The notes under the pieces are model-generated. The model ran no database searches. It was not told where the DNA came from and was given only the letters and a program-made list of their open reading frames with translations. Positions 26,775 through 35,583 of a stretch of DNA of 64,000 nt are shown here, in pieces (the first letter of the stretch is position 1; each line of letters opens with the position of its first letter). Made by a program: the position numbers and the translations under genes. Origin of the DNA: Oscillospiraceae bacterium (lineage in GTDB: Bacteria > Bacillota > Clostridia > Oscillospirales > Ruminococcaceae). Where the stretch lies: NCBI GenBank assembly GCA_017848115.1, contig JAGAKZ010000021.1:52365-116364 (forward strand), read 5' to 3'.

Positions 26775-28529
26775 TCAATTACTCACCTTCATAAGCGAAA
26801 CATTTGAAAGTGTCATCTGACTGTTATCCTGTCCGCCTATGCCAATCACCAGAGCGCAGTTGTCATCATTTTGATCAAGCGTTATTTCTGCACTGTACTG
26901 CTTTTTATCAGTACCACTGCCTGCTTTTACGATATCACTGAAGTAAACTTCCTTTTCGCCATAGTTCTGCTGTATTTTTACTGAGAACTCTGAAACAGAA
27001 CCGCTGTAATCAAATGAAAGTACGAATTTTCCTCCCGGATTGAGATCAAGCGGAGCAATATAAGCCTGCAGATCGTCAAGTTCCTTTCCGGCTGTAACGC
27101 TGTTTATCCAGAATGATTTGTCATATCCGAGATAACTGGAGGCATTTACACCATTGTCCTTGTTCTGTATCATTTCATATTCAGCTTCCTCTACAGCATT
27201 AAGACCTATCTTGTCAGAAGGAATGCCAAGAGCATCGCAGAGTTTATCTGCCATTACATAAGCGCTAAGTTGCTGTGTCTTTTCAGACGGATGCCAGTCA
27301 GCACCGTATCCGTTTGCGGGATTCTGTACTGTTGAGTGGAAGTAAGATATTTTCTTGTCACCTGTCTGAGATATGTATTTTTCAACTGTTTTTTCGATAA
27401 TAGCATATACTTCATCGCCACCCATCGTACCTACTGTACATACAATAGCCGCATCAGGATTTTTCTCTCTTACCTGAGTAAGAAAATCATAATAATCTTT
27501 TTCAAAGTCTGCCGAGCGTCCTTCTACATCTTTGCTTACATATGATGAATCATTTGTACCTAAGTTTATAACAACTGCGTCAGGCTGTCTGCGGTCAAAA
27601 TCCCATGCTACCTTGTAATCATCAAGTCTTCCGACATAGTTATAATAGTCAGGAACAAGCTGATCCCTGTTCTGTGCATCTGATGTATATCCCGAAGTTA
27701 CACCATATCCGCTGTACGATACAGCACTATAATCAACACCTATCTGCTCTGCTGCAAGGTATGCATATGATTTCATAAAGTTTTCAGTAGAAGTTGAAAA
27801 CTGGTCTCCGTTTGACTTGGCTTCTACGCCATATCCGCAAGTAATGGAGTCACCTATAAACTCAACAAGATATTTTTTATTTGGTGTCGGTTTTACCGAA
27901 GAACCGGTACCGACATTTATACTCTTTACACCGATAGCTCCGTTATTGGCCTCAGAAAGATGAATAACCTTTACTGTAGCTGTACGCTTTGTACTTCCCG
28001 AAAACAGCTCGATTTCTTTTTCCTCAGTATCTAAAACCTTATCTTCGATAAGTTCACCGTCAACAAAAACAGCATATCTCGGTCTGTATTTTTCTTCTGA
28101 ATGTACACAACCATCACCTGCAAGAGTAACCGATGCTTTGCTTGCAGTAACAGTAAATTCTGCTGCCGCACCGCTGTGAACAAGCCATGTTACATCGTTT
28201 TTGTGAAGCGTTCTTCCGATAAGTTTTACATACTGCTCTGTTGCAGGATATTTTCCGTCGGTAACTTCATTTCCTGTGGAATCGTTTTCTAGTATTTCTG
28301 ATTTAAGTGTTACTGCGTCCATAATATTGACTACTCCATCCCCATTCACATCATCACCTGATGAACTTTCCTGCTTTCCGTGGAAAACAGATACCAGATG
28401 AAAGAAATCATCGGCATTTAAAACCCCGTTTCCATCAGGATCGGCGAGTGCATATACAGTATTTCCTATAAGCGAACCTGTAAGTGCCAGCGCCATGATA
28501 ATCGATAAATTTTTCTTAACCTTTGACAT
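26775..28529 (-). CDS. CE2-type acetylxylan esterase with N-terminal dockerin
   Basis: A secreted 584-residue SGNH esterase, predicted to remove acetyl groups from plant polysaccharides on a cellulosome. The signal peptide covers about 1-29. The dockerin follows directly at about 30-80, with repeats DPDGNGVLNADD and DVNGDGVVNIMD; dockerins are more often C-terminal. A jelly-roll domain at about 100-207 is typical of CE2. The SGNH domain (about 218-435) has GDSI (Ser228), the block III GTND (324-327) and DWH (411-413, catalytic His). A C-terminal beta-sandwich of about 130 residues is probably a carbohydrate-binding module. The gene is monocistronic. Confidence 0.9.
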   Translation of the reverse strand: MSKVKKNLSIIMALALTGSLIGNTVYALADPDGNGVLNADDFFHLVSVFHGKQESSSGDDVNGDGVVNIMDAVTLKSEILENDSTGNEVTDGKYPATEQYVKLIGRTLHKNDVTWLVHSGAAAEFTVTASKASVTLAGDGCVHSEEKYRPRYAVFVDGELIEDKVLDTEEKEIELFSGSTKRTATVKVIHLSEANNGAIGVKSINVGTGSSVKPTPNKKYLVEFIGDSITCGYGVEAKSNGDQFSTSTENFMKSYAYLAAEQIGVDYSAVSYSGYGVTSGYTSDAQNRDQLVPDYYNYVGRLDDYKVAWDFDRRQPDAVVINLGTNDSSYVSKDVEGRSADFEKDYYDFLTQVREKNPDAAIVCTVGTMGGDEVYAIIEKTVEKYISQTGDKKISYFHSTVQNPANGYGADWHPSEKTQQLSAYVMADKLCDALGIPSDKIGLNAVEEAEYEMIQNKDNGVNASSYLGYDKSFWINSVTAGKELDDLQAYIAPLDLNPGGKFVLSFDYSGSVSEFSVKIQQNYGEKEVYFSDIVKAGSGTDKKQYSAEITLDQNDDNCALVIGIGGQDNSQMTLSNVSLMKVSN

Positions 28530-28543
28530 TGCAAAACCTCTTT

Positions 28544-28575
28544 CCTAATCACTTAAAAACCTAATCACTTAAAAA
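28544..28575. repeat. Short tandem repeat before the CE2 gene
   Basis: CCTAATCACTTAAAAA occurs twice in tandem with period 16, just upstream of the ribosome site of the esterase gene. A related AATCACTTAAAAAATATT lies in both VWA leaders. It may be a chance AT-rich duplication. Confidence 0.5.
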
Positions 28576-28645
28576 TATTGCCTAACCCACTTTAATTTTA
28601 ACACATAGCAATATTTAATTCAAGGGGAAAAGAGATTTTTGTCTA

Positions 28646-29314
28646 TTATGCCTGTAGCGAAAATTCCGTGATTTGTTCATCACTTTCCAATATTGAAAGT
28701 ATTTTTTCAAAAGATATCTTTTTGGACATTCTCACGACCATTTCCACTTGCATAGAGCCGTCAGAATTTGCAGTTATACCTGTACTCATTATAACTACAT
28801 TTTCCTTTTTGAATTTTTCTTTAAGGCTTTCCATAGCAACACTGTTTCTCATCATTTTCATTGTTATATCTATGGTAGGAGTGTTTTCAGGTCCCGGAAT
28901 AAGAAGGTGAAGGATTATCTGAATAATAATTATCATAACAGTAGCACTTATACCTATAACATACATTCCTGCGCCGATCGCACACCCTATACCTGCTGTT
29001 GTCCATATTCCGGCGGCTGTTGTAAGGCCTTTTACAAAAGCACCTCTTAAAAATATGACTCCTGCTCCTAAAAAACTGACACCCGTTACTATATTTGACG
29101 CCATTCTGGATACATCAACATTTATTCCGGGGTCACCGGCAACATCGAGAAATCCGTACTTTGAAACCAGAACAATTATAGTAGCTCCGAGTGTGACCAT
29201 AATATGTGTACGCATTCCCGCTTCCTTCTGTCTCTGATTTCGTTCAAATCCTATAGCAGCACCGCACGCTACTGCAATTGCCATTCTTGTCAGCAAACTC
29301 CATTCGTCTATCAT
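28646..29314 (-). CDS. MgtC/SapB family membrane protein
   Basis: A 222-residue protein with four or five N-terminal helices. The family signature is AIGFERNQRQKEAGMRTHIMVTLGA, and GVSFLGAGVIF follows. The C-terminal 75 residues form a cytosolic ACT-like domain (residues of about 150-222). MgtC homologues affect magnesium homeostasis and the F-type ATPase in pathogens; the role in commensals is unclear. I chose the ATG at 29314, with AGGGGGAT upstream; the frame runs further up without a ribosome site. Confidence 0.9.
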   Translation of the reverse strand: MIDEWSLLTRMAIAVACGAAIGFERNQRQKEAGMRTHIMVTLGATIIVLVSKYGFLDVAGDPGINVDVSRMASNIVTGVSFLGAGVIFLRGAFVKGLTTAAGIWTTAGIGCAIGAGMYVIGISATVMIIIIQIILHLLIPGPENTPTIDITMKMMRNSVAMESLKEKFKKENVVIMSTGITANSDGSMQVEMVVRMSKKISFEKILSILESDEQITEFSLQA

Positions 29315-29398
29315 AAAATTTAATCCCCCTCTTTTTAATACGAAAATGCCGCCGGAAGAGATATACTCCCTGCCGGTCGGCATACGTGATAATAAATA

Positions 29399-30724
29399 TT
29401 ATTCAGCTTCGATAAACATATTGTAAATGCATCTGATAGCGTCTTCAAAATCGCTTTCGCCTATACCAACGATGATATTAAGCTCACTTGAACCCTGGTC
29501 TATCATCTTGATGTTGATTCTTGCGTGTGAAAGCGCTGCGAATACACGTGCTGCTGTACCTCTTGTCTTGTACATTCCACGACCAACAACTGCAAGAAGT
29601 GCGATATTGTGTTCAACTTCAAGGTGATCAGGCTGGATCTCTTTTCTTATCTGTGAAATAACAGCTTCTTCCTTGCCTTCAAGTGATGCAGAACTGAGTA
29701 CTATTGTCATAGTATCTATACCTGAAGGAATGTGTTCAAATGAAAGGTTGTTTTTGTAGAGGATATCAAGTATCTTCTTTACAAAACCTATTTCACCGTT
29801 CATCATAGCTTTTTCTATATTGATAGCACAGAAACCTTTTTTACCTGCTATACCTGTGATAGTAGACTTGTTTATTTCTTCGCCTGTTTCTTCTGAAACG
29901 ATCATTGTACCTTCAGCTGAAGGATCATTTGTATTTCTGATATTTATCGGGATACCTGCTGTTCTTACAGGGAAGATAGCATCTTCGTGAAGAACTGTAG
30001 CGCCCATATATGAAAGCTCTCTGAGTTCTTTATAAGTGATAGTCTTTATAACCTTTGCGTTATCAACTATTCTTGGGTCAGCAACGAGGAAGCCTGAAAC
30101 GTCTGTCCAGTTTTCATATATTTTTGCACGTACTGCACGGGCAACGATAGAACCTGTTACGTCTGAACCGCCTCTTGAGAATGTCTTTATAGTACCGTTA
30201 AGTGTTATACCGTAAAATCCCGGGATAACAACATTTTCAAGGTCCTTTACTCTTTCTCTTATAGCTTCGATTGTCTTGTCGAGCATAAATGCACCGTTAT
30301 CATCAAAGAAAATAACTTCAGCAGCATCTACAAATTCAAAACCAAGATAATTTGCGAGAATGATACCGTTGAGGTATTCACCACGGCTTGCAGCGTAGTC
30401 ACGACCACTCTTTGCCTTGAGACAGTATTCTATTTCATCAAACTCTTTCTGAAGACTGAGTTCTATTCCAAGATCGCTTATTATTCCGTTGTAACGTTCT
30501 TTTATTTTTTCAAACTGCTCTGAAATACTCTTTCCGCTTGCAGAAAGTTCATAACAACTGTAGAGCATATCAGTAACTTTTATATCATCACTGTATCTCT
30601 TACCGGGTGCTGAAGGAACTACAAACTTTCTTTCAGGGTCTGCTTTTATTATATCTGCAACTTTTCTGAACTGGTTAGCATCTGCAAGACTGCTGCCACC
30701 AAATTTAACAACTTTAACACTCAT
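29399..30724 (-). CDS. lysC: Aspartate kinase
   Basis: First step of the lysine, threonine and methionine pathways: phosphorylation of aspartate. The 441-residue protein has the N-terminal VKFGGSSLA, the central TFSRGGSDVTGSIVARA and the regulatory tandem ACT domains (about 300-441), including SSELNIIVGIGESDF. Single-chain monofunctional form without a homoserine dehydrogenase domain. It is one of several possible paralogues, so the feedback amino acid cannot be told. It probably supplies the DAP used by the Ddh encoded at 46955. Confidence 0.94.
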   Translation of the reverse strand: MSVKVVKFGGSSLADANQFRKVADIIKADPERKFVVPSAPGKRYSDDIKVTDMLYSCYELSASGKSISEQFEKIKERYNGIISDLGIELSLQKEFDEIEYCLKAKSGRDYAASRGEYLNGIILANYLGFEFVDAAEVIFFDDNGAFMLDKTIEAIRERVKDLENVVIPGFYGITLNGTIKTFSRGGSDVTGSIVARAVRAKIYENWTDVSGFLVADPRIVDNAKVIKTITYKELRELSYMGATVLHEDAIFPVRTAGIPINIRNTNDPSAEGTMIVSEETGEEINKSTITGIAGKKGFCAINIEKAMMNGEIGFVKKILDILYKNNLSFEHIPSGIDTMTIVLSSASLEGKEEAVISQIRKEIQPDHLEVEHNIALLAVVGRGMYKTRGTAARVFAALSHARINIKMIDQGSSELNIIVGIGESDFEDAIRCIYNMFIEAE

Positions 30725-30877
30725 AGATAAATACTTCCTTACATAATATTAGTACACTATTAATTATATTAGACTTTGCCCGATAAATCAATAGGAATAA
30801 AAGATGAAATTACCAAAACTAAAATGTGTGTTTTTAGCAAATACGACTGTTCTTTTCAGAAAAACAATGTTAAGGTG

Positions 30878-32005
30878 CTACTCACAGTATATTCTTGGTA
30901 CACGCTTTGAAATACCACATACCACTTCATATCCTATAGTACCATACCATGACGCCAGTTCATCTGCTGTAATAGTGTCATTTCCGTCAGTTCCTATCAG
31001 CGTTACAATATCGCCGGCTTTTACATCTGCGTCAGTAACATCGATCATCATCTGATCCATACATATACGTCCGACTATATCACATCGTTTTCCTTTTACA
31101 AGTACCTTTCCGACAGATGACAAAAGTCGTGAATAACCGTCAGCATATCCTACTGTCACAGTTGCTATACGTACCGGACCGTCAGCTGTATATGTTCTTC
31201 CGTAACTTACACTGTCGCCTTTATTTATAGTTTTTACTTCTGAAATAACTGCTTTGAATTCCATTACAGGCTGTACTTCATACGGCAGAGGCATCGGATA
31301 ATTCGGATGAAGTCCGTACATCGTTATACCTACTCTGGCAAGCGTACTTGCACTGTCATAATGATATCCTGTTCCTGCACTGTTGAGAAAATGTATATGC
31401 GGAAGTCTGATATCGTGTTTTGTCAGCTCTTCATAAACCGATTTTATAAACCCGGCCTGATTTTTAGTAAACTTTATATTTTCCTCAGCGTCGCTGTCTG
31501 CTACTGCAAAATGAGTAAAGATACCTTCTGTTCTGATATTTTCTATATTCATTATACGCAGGATCTGCTCACAGCATTCAGACGGAGTTTCATGTTTAAG
31601 ACCTATTCTGCCCATTCCGGTATCTATTTTTATATGGCATCTTACTTCTGACGGTGCATTTTTACCGAGAAGAACAGCATATTCCTCCGATACGATGCAC
31701 TGAATGATATTGTATTTTATTATTTCATCGGCATATTCGGGAGGTGTATATCCAAGTATAAGTATCTCCTGAGAAGGACATACATTTCTGACGCTTATCG
31801 CTTCATCAAGATTTGAAACCGCAAAATATTTTATTCCTATCTCATTTAACTTTTTTAAGACTTCTTTTTCACCATGACCATATGCGTCAGCCTTTACTAC
31901 TGCCATAAGCTCAGTGCATGGAGAAAGCGTGGATTTTATGGTGTTTATATTATTTTCAAGCCTGGTAAGATTGATTTCTGCCCATGCTCTTTTATGATTT
32001 TTCAA
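30878..32005 (-). CDS. alr: Alanine racemase
   Basis: PLP-dependent conversion of L- to D-alanine for peptidoglycan. The 375-residue protein has the cofactor lysine in AVVKADAYGHG (Lys38), the catalytic Tyr region VSYGRTY, and VGYADGYSR and GRICMDQMM in the C-terminal domain. The fold III barrel and beta domain are complete. The ATG is preceded by AAGGAGAT. The 150-base gap to aspartokinase makes co-transcription possible but not certain. Confidence 0.95.
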   Translation of the reverse strand: MKNHKRAWAEINLTRLENNINTIKSTLSPCTELMAVVKADAYGHGEKEVLKKLNEIGIKYFAVSNLDEAISVRNVCPSQEILILGYTPPEYADEIIKYNIIQCIVSEEYAVLLGKNAPSEVRCHIKIDTGMGRIGLKHETPSECCEQILRIMNIENIRTEGIFTHFAVADSDAEENIKFTKNQAGFIKSVYEELTKHDIRLPHIHFLNSAGTGYHYDSASTLARVGITMYGLHPNYPMPLPYEVQPVMEFKAVISEVKTINKGDSVSYGRTYTADGPVRIATVTVGYADGYSRLLSSVGKVLVKGKRCDIVGRICMDQMMIDVTDADVKAGDIVTLIGTDGNDTITADELASWYGTIGYEVVCGISKRVPRIYCE

Positions 32006-32092
32006 AAGAAAACATCTCCTTGTCTTGATATTTAGTCATTAATATGTTAAAATAATAATTTAGAGATAACAAAAGTTTAAGGGGGACAAAAT

Positions 32093-32629
32093 GTGATAAA
32101 CAAAACTGTATGTTTCTCAGGACATCGCCCGGAAAAGCTACCCGGACGAGGCGATGATACAAAGGAAGAAACGTTATTTATTAAAAATCTTTTAAGAAGT
32201 AAGATCGAAGATTGTATAAATAAAGGCTATACACGTTTTCTTTCCGGAGTTGCAAGAGGAATAGACTTGTGGGCTGCTGAAACTGTAATAGAATTACGAA
32301 GTACAAATCCTCAGATAGAACTCGTTTGTGTAAAACCTATACAAAATCAAGGTTTTGATTTTCCGTACAATGATAAGAAAATCTATGACAAAATAATATC
32401 TTCTGCGGATCATGTAATATGCACATCAGATGTATATAAGAGAAATTGTTATATGATACGTAATAAGTATATGGTAGATAATGCGGCTATGCTGATAGCT
32501 TTTGTAAAAAATTACAGGAGCGGAACAGGTCAGACCATAAACTATGCCAAAAAGCTCGGTATAAATACAGATATAACCGATCTAAATGATATTGCGTATG
32601 ATATGAATTATACACAACTTTCTTTGTGA
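32093..32629 (+). CDS. SLOG-fold protein, DUF1273 / YpsA-like
   Basis: A 178-residue Rossmann-like protein of the DUF1273 family. It has the N-terminal CFSGHRPEKL, then FLSGVARGIDLWAAE, and a C-terminal SGTGQTINYAKKLG. The GxRP and GxxxGxD motifs resemble the nucleotide-binding site of the SLOG superfamily (which includes DprA and cytokinin-activating LOG proteins). A nucleotide or nucleic acid ligand is likely; the role is unknown. The start is a GTG seven bases after AGGGGGAC; no ATG is in frame near it. Confidence 0.87.
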   Translation: MINKTVCFSGHRPEKLPGRGDDTKEETLFIKNLLRSKIEDCINKGYTRFLSGVARGIDLWAAETVIELRSTNPQIELVCVKPIQNQGFDFPYNDKKIYDKIISSADHVICTSDVYKRNCYMIRNKYMVDNAAMLIAFVKNYRSGTGQTINYAKKLGINTDITDLNDIAYDMNYTQLSL

Positions 32630-32743
32630 TAGTATAAAGAAGCAGTCACAATACAAATATAATTATACTACTTAATGATTATTTTGTATAGCAGATATTT
32701 AAAAAAAGTTTTCAACATTATTTTCTCAACTTCTCCACAATGT

Positions 32744-32762
32744 TTTCAACACTGTGTTGAAA
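32744..32762. promoter_or_regulatory. Perfect 19-base palindrome before the LCP-like gene
   Basis: TTTCAACAC, one central T, then GTGTTGAAA. Nearby are another TTTTCAACA (near 32709) and TTCTCCACA (32731-32739), one base from a DnaA box consensus. It lies about 100 bases before the ATG at 32862. Operator or DnaA-related role is inferred. The rest of the 230-base gap is AT-rich without a gene. Confidence 0.5.
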
Positions 32763-32861
32763 GTGTGAGTGTTAATAATGTTAATATTAAAAAACTAGCT
32801 TTTACTTGATTCTACGCATACTTTAATATTTAAAATTTATCTTTTCAGGAGGAAACTCAAC

Positions 32862-33707
32862 ATGTTTATGTTTAAAAAAAGAAAAAAAGAGAGTGTGGCT
32901 ATTCCGTTTCTTGCGAGTATGATGGTTACTCTCATACTTGTCGGTTTACCGGTTTCTAAAATATACAGTCAGCTTCTTGAGAAAAAAGAAGCAAGTGAAA
33001 CTACAAAAAATTCGCTTATCTTTACTCCGACATCAAAAAATGATACTACGATATTGTTTGTGTATGACACAGATGATAATGCATTAAGGGATTCATTTGC
33101 GGTTTTGAGAACATCTGCACAGAGCAAAAGCTTTATTTTTATTCCTGTATCAAATGATATGCTTTGTGACAATAAAAAAATGTCAGATATTTATAAGCAA
33201 GGCGGTGTTATAGAGCTTCAGGCCGCTGTTGAAAAAACACTTGATATAGATGTACAGCGTTATATGAAACTCAACGATGAGGCTTTTACGCTTATCTGTG
33301 ATGCACTTGGTGGAGTAAACTACAATGTTCCCGATGGTTTGAGGGGACTTAACGAGGGTACGCAGTATCTGAGCAGCGAATATATTCTTAAACTGGTTTC
33401 AAATAAGAAATTTGCTGAAGACGCAAGAACCGTAACGATTGGTGCTGTTATGGCAGATATGATTTCTCAGACTACGGGAAACAGAGTTTCAGATGCACTT
33501 GATTATACTTTCAACAGTCTTATAAATATTGTTCAGACAGATATAACATCTATAGACTATGATAATCAGAAAAAAGCTATAGAATATATTTTCAACTCAA
33601 ATCAGTTCAAGGCATCGTACAGAATCCCGACAGGCGAGAGTACAAAGGCAGGACTCAAGGTTGATAAAGAGTTTATAGATAAGATACAGGAAGAACTGGG
33701 AATATAA
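32862..33707 (+). CDS. Divergent LytR-CpsA-Psr (LCP)-like membrane protein
   Basis: A 281-residue protein with one N-terminal helix (about 14-35) and an outside domain. The order ILFVYDTDDNALRDSFAVLRT, FIFIPVSND, then ICDALGGVNYNVPDGL matches the LCP fold that attaches polymers to peptidoglycan. Typical LCP motifs are altered: the SIPRD-like segment reads FIPVSND, without the conserved Arg, and the later Arg-rich R-x-R block is not obvious. It may be a non-enzymatic or specialised member. AGGAGG precedes the ATG by eight bases. It lies 22 bases upstream of tatD. Confidence 0.68.
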   Translation: MFMFKKRKKESVAIPFLASMMVTLILVGLPVSKIYSQLLEKKEASETTKNSLIFTPTSKNDTTILFVYDTDDNALRDSFAVLRTSAQSKSFIFIPVSNDMLCDNKKMSDIYKQGGVIELQAAVEKTLDIDVQRYMKLNDEAFTLICDALGGVNYNVPDGLRGLNEGTQYLSSEYILKLVSNKKFAEDARTVTIGAVMADMISQTTGNRVSDALDYTFNSLINIVQTDITSIDYDNQKKAIEYIFNSNQFKASYRIPTGESTKAGLKVDKEFIDKIQEELGI

Positions 33708-33729
33708 TATTTATGAAAGGCAATGCACA

Positions 33730-34509
33730 ATGTTAGAAAATATATTTGACACCCATGCACACTACACAGAAGAAAGTTTTGATGATGACAGAGACGAACT
33801 CATTACTGCGATACATAAAAACGGTGTAAAGTACATAATGCTTTCTGTTTCTGATATAGAAGATACAAAAAAAGCACTCTCAATAAGCAGAAACTACCCT
33901 TTTGTATACAGCGCAGCCGGTGTTCACCCTGAATGTGTCGCAAATATCCCATCTGATTATATTCAACAGATTGAAAAGATAATTGTTGAAAACAAAGACA
34001 AGATAAAAGCCATAGGCGAAATCGGACTTGACTACCACTATGAAGATTATGACGCTTCTCTTATGAAAGAAGTTTTCACAAATCAGCTTATACTTGCTCA
34101 AAAAACCGATCTGCCTGTGATAATACATTCAAGAGATGCTACAAAAGATACTCTTGACGTTTTAAGAAAACATACACCAAAAAAAGGTGTTGTGCATTGT
34201 TTCAGCGGTTCTGCACAGACTGCACGTGAACTTGTTGAAATGGGACTTCACATCAGTTTTACGGGTGTTATAACCTTTAAAAACGCAAGAAAAGCGCTTG
34301 AAGCACTTGAAGTTATTCCTCTTGATCGTCTTATGCTTGAAACAGACTGCCCGTTTATGGCGCCTGTTCCGTACAGAGGCAAACGTTGTGACAGTTCAAT
34401 GATAACCGAGATCGCAAAAAAAGCAGCCGAAATAAAAGGCATTTCCCCACAGGAAATGCTTGATGTTACTTGTAAAACAGCTATGAAATTTTTTGATATT
34501 AAAGAATAA
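33730..34509 (+). CDS. tatD: TatD family metal-dependent DNase
   Basis: A 259-residue TIM-barrel hydrolase. It has the N-terminal metal motif FDTHAHY (HxH), GEIGLDYHY (Glu ligand), VIIHSRDA, VVHCFSG and the late ETDCPFMAP with the last Asp. All metal ligands of the family look present. Family members degrade single-stranded DNA and may act in repair or quality control. GAAAGG precedes the ATG, and the gene probably forms an operon with the LCP-like gene. Confidence 0.94.
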   Translation: MLENIFDTHAHYTEESFDDDRDELITAIHKNGVKYIMLSVSDIEDTKKALSISRNYPFVYSAAGVHPECVANIPSDYIQQIEKIIVENKDKIKAIGEIGLDYHYEDYDASLMKEVFTNQLILAQKTDLPVIIHSRDATKDTLDVLRKHTPKKGVVHCFSGSAQTARELVEMGLHISFTGVITFKNARKALEALEVIPLDRLMLETDCPFMAPVPYRGKRCDSSMITEIAKKAAEIKGISPQEMLDVTCKTAMKFFDIKE

Positions 34510-34514
34510 ATTTA

Positions 34515-34547
34515 ATGCTCCCTGCAAAAAAACAGGGAGCATTTTTT
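34515..34547 (+). terminator. Terminator between tatD and recR
   Basis: AATGCTCCCTG pairs with CAGGGAGCATT, followed by a T run; it also faces the convergent recR end and may work in both directions. Confidence 0.9.
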
Positions 34548-34558
34548 ATGATATTAAA

Positions 34559-35164
34559 TTATATCTCATTTCTGTTCTCAAGCGCTCTGAAAAGTGTAAC
34601 CTCATCAGCATACTCAAGAATACCTCCTACCGGTAATCCGAATGCAAGTCTTGTAACTTTTATTCCAACCGGTTTTAAGAGTCTTGAAATGTACATCGCA
34701 GTTGCATCGCCCTCAACAGTAGGATTTGTTGCCATGATAACTTCCTTGATAGATGAATCAGCCTGAATACGTGCAATAAGCTCCTTTATTTTAAGCTTGT
34801 CAGGAGTTACTCCGTCTATAGGCGAAATAAGCCCATGAAGCACATGATAAGAACCTTTGTATTCACCTGTACGCTCAATGGCAGTTACGTCCTTAGGACC
34901 TTCAACAACACAGATAATACTTTTATCACGGCTGTTGTCTTCACATACCGGACAGACTTCTCTGTCGGTAAGATTCTGACATACACTGCAAAGTTTTATA
35001 TTTCTTCTGGCGTTTAGCAACGCTTCAGAAAAAGCAACAACCTCATCTTCAGGCATTGATGTTACAAAGTACGCAAGTCGCTGAGCCGTTTTCATACCGA
35101 TACCGGGCAGTTTTGCGAACTGTTCAGCCAGAAGAACTATAGGCAATGCGTTTGATGAAGCCAT
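34559..35164 (-). CDS. recR: Recombination protein RecR
   Basis: Recombinational repair protein that loads RecA with RecO/RecF. The 201-residue protein shows the helix-hairpin-helix [18 protein letters not shown]-type start (about residues 10-30), the zinc finger CSVCQNL...CPVC at about 57-72, and a Toprim domain starting [11 protein letters not shown]. Length and layout are standard. It begins four bases after the ybaB stop, and the dnaX-ybaB-recR order matches that near the Bacillus origin. Confidence 0.96.
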   Translation of the reverse strand: MASSNALPIVLLAEQFAKLPGIGMKTAQRLAYFVTSMPEDEVVAFSEALLNARRNIKLCSVCQNLTDREVCPVCEDNSRDKSIICVVEGPKDVTAIERTGEYKGSYHVLHGLISPIDGVTPDKLKIKELIARIQADSSIKEVIMATNPTVEGDATAMYISRLLKPVGIKVTRLAFGLPVGGILEYADEVTLFRALENRNEI

Positions 35165-35168
35165 TTAA

Positions 35169-35519
35169 TTAGAATAAGCCAGGAAGTGAAACGCCACCAG
35201 TGATCTTGGACATTTCTTCTTCTGTTGTTTCTTCAATCTTTGAAATTGCTTCGTTTACAGCGCTGATAACGAGATCCTGAAGCATTTCGATATCTTCCTT
35301 GTCAACAACATCAGGCTTGATTGTGAGTGACTTGATAGCCTTTTTACCGTAAAGAACAACTTCTACAGCACCGCCACCGGCTGTTGCTGTAAATTCACGT
35401 TCTTCGATGTCGTCCTGAAGCTTTGTGATTTCGTCCTGCATTTTCTGAGCCTGTTTGATCATTGCGTTCATATTCTGTGCGCCGCCGCCGGCGTTCTGTT
35501 TTGGTACTCTTGCTTTCAT
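35169..35519 (-). CDS. ybaB: YbaB/EbfC nucleoid-associated protein
   Basis: A small DNA-binding protein, 116 residues, forming a tweezer-like dimer. It shows the hallmark NMNAMIKQAQKMQDEITKLQ helix and AGGGAVEVVLYGKKAIKSLTI. A Gly/Ala-rich N-terminal arm (NAGGGAQ) and a GVSLPGLF C-terminus fit the family. It lies between dnaX and recR. Confidence 0.94.
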   Translation of the reverse strand: MKARVPKQNAGGGAQNMNAMIKQAQKMQDEITKLQDDIEEREFTATAGGGAVEVVLYGKKAIKSLTIKPDVVDKEDIEMLQDLVISAVNEAISKIEETTEEEMSKITGGVSLPGLF

Positions 35520-35583
35520 ATTTTACTAACTCCTCTTTTTTTAAATTTTAAAAAATATTTTATTTGTTGCTGACAAATCAGCT

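Noticed and set aside
34200-34225. GCACGTGAA inside tatD as a second parS
   Set aside because: It matches only half of the 16-base site and lies in coding sequence.
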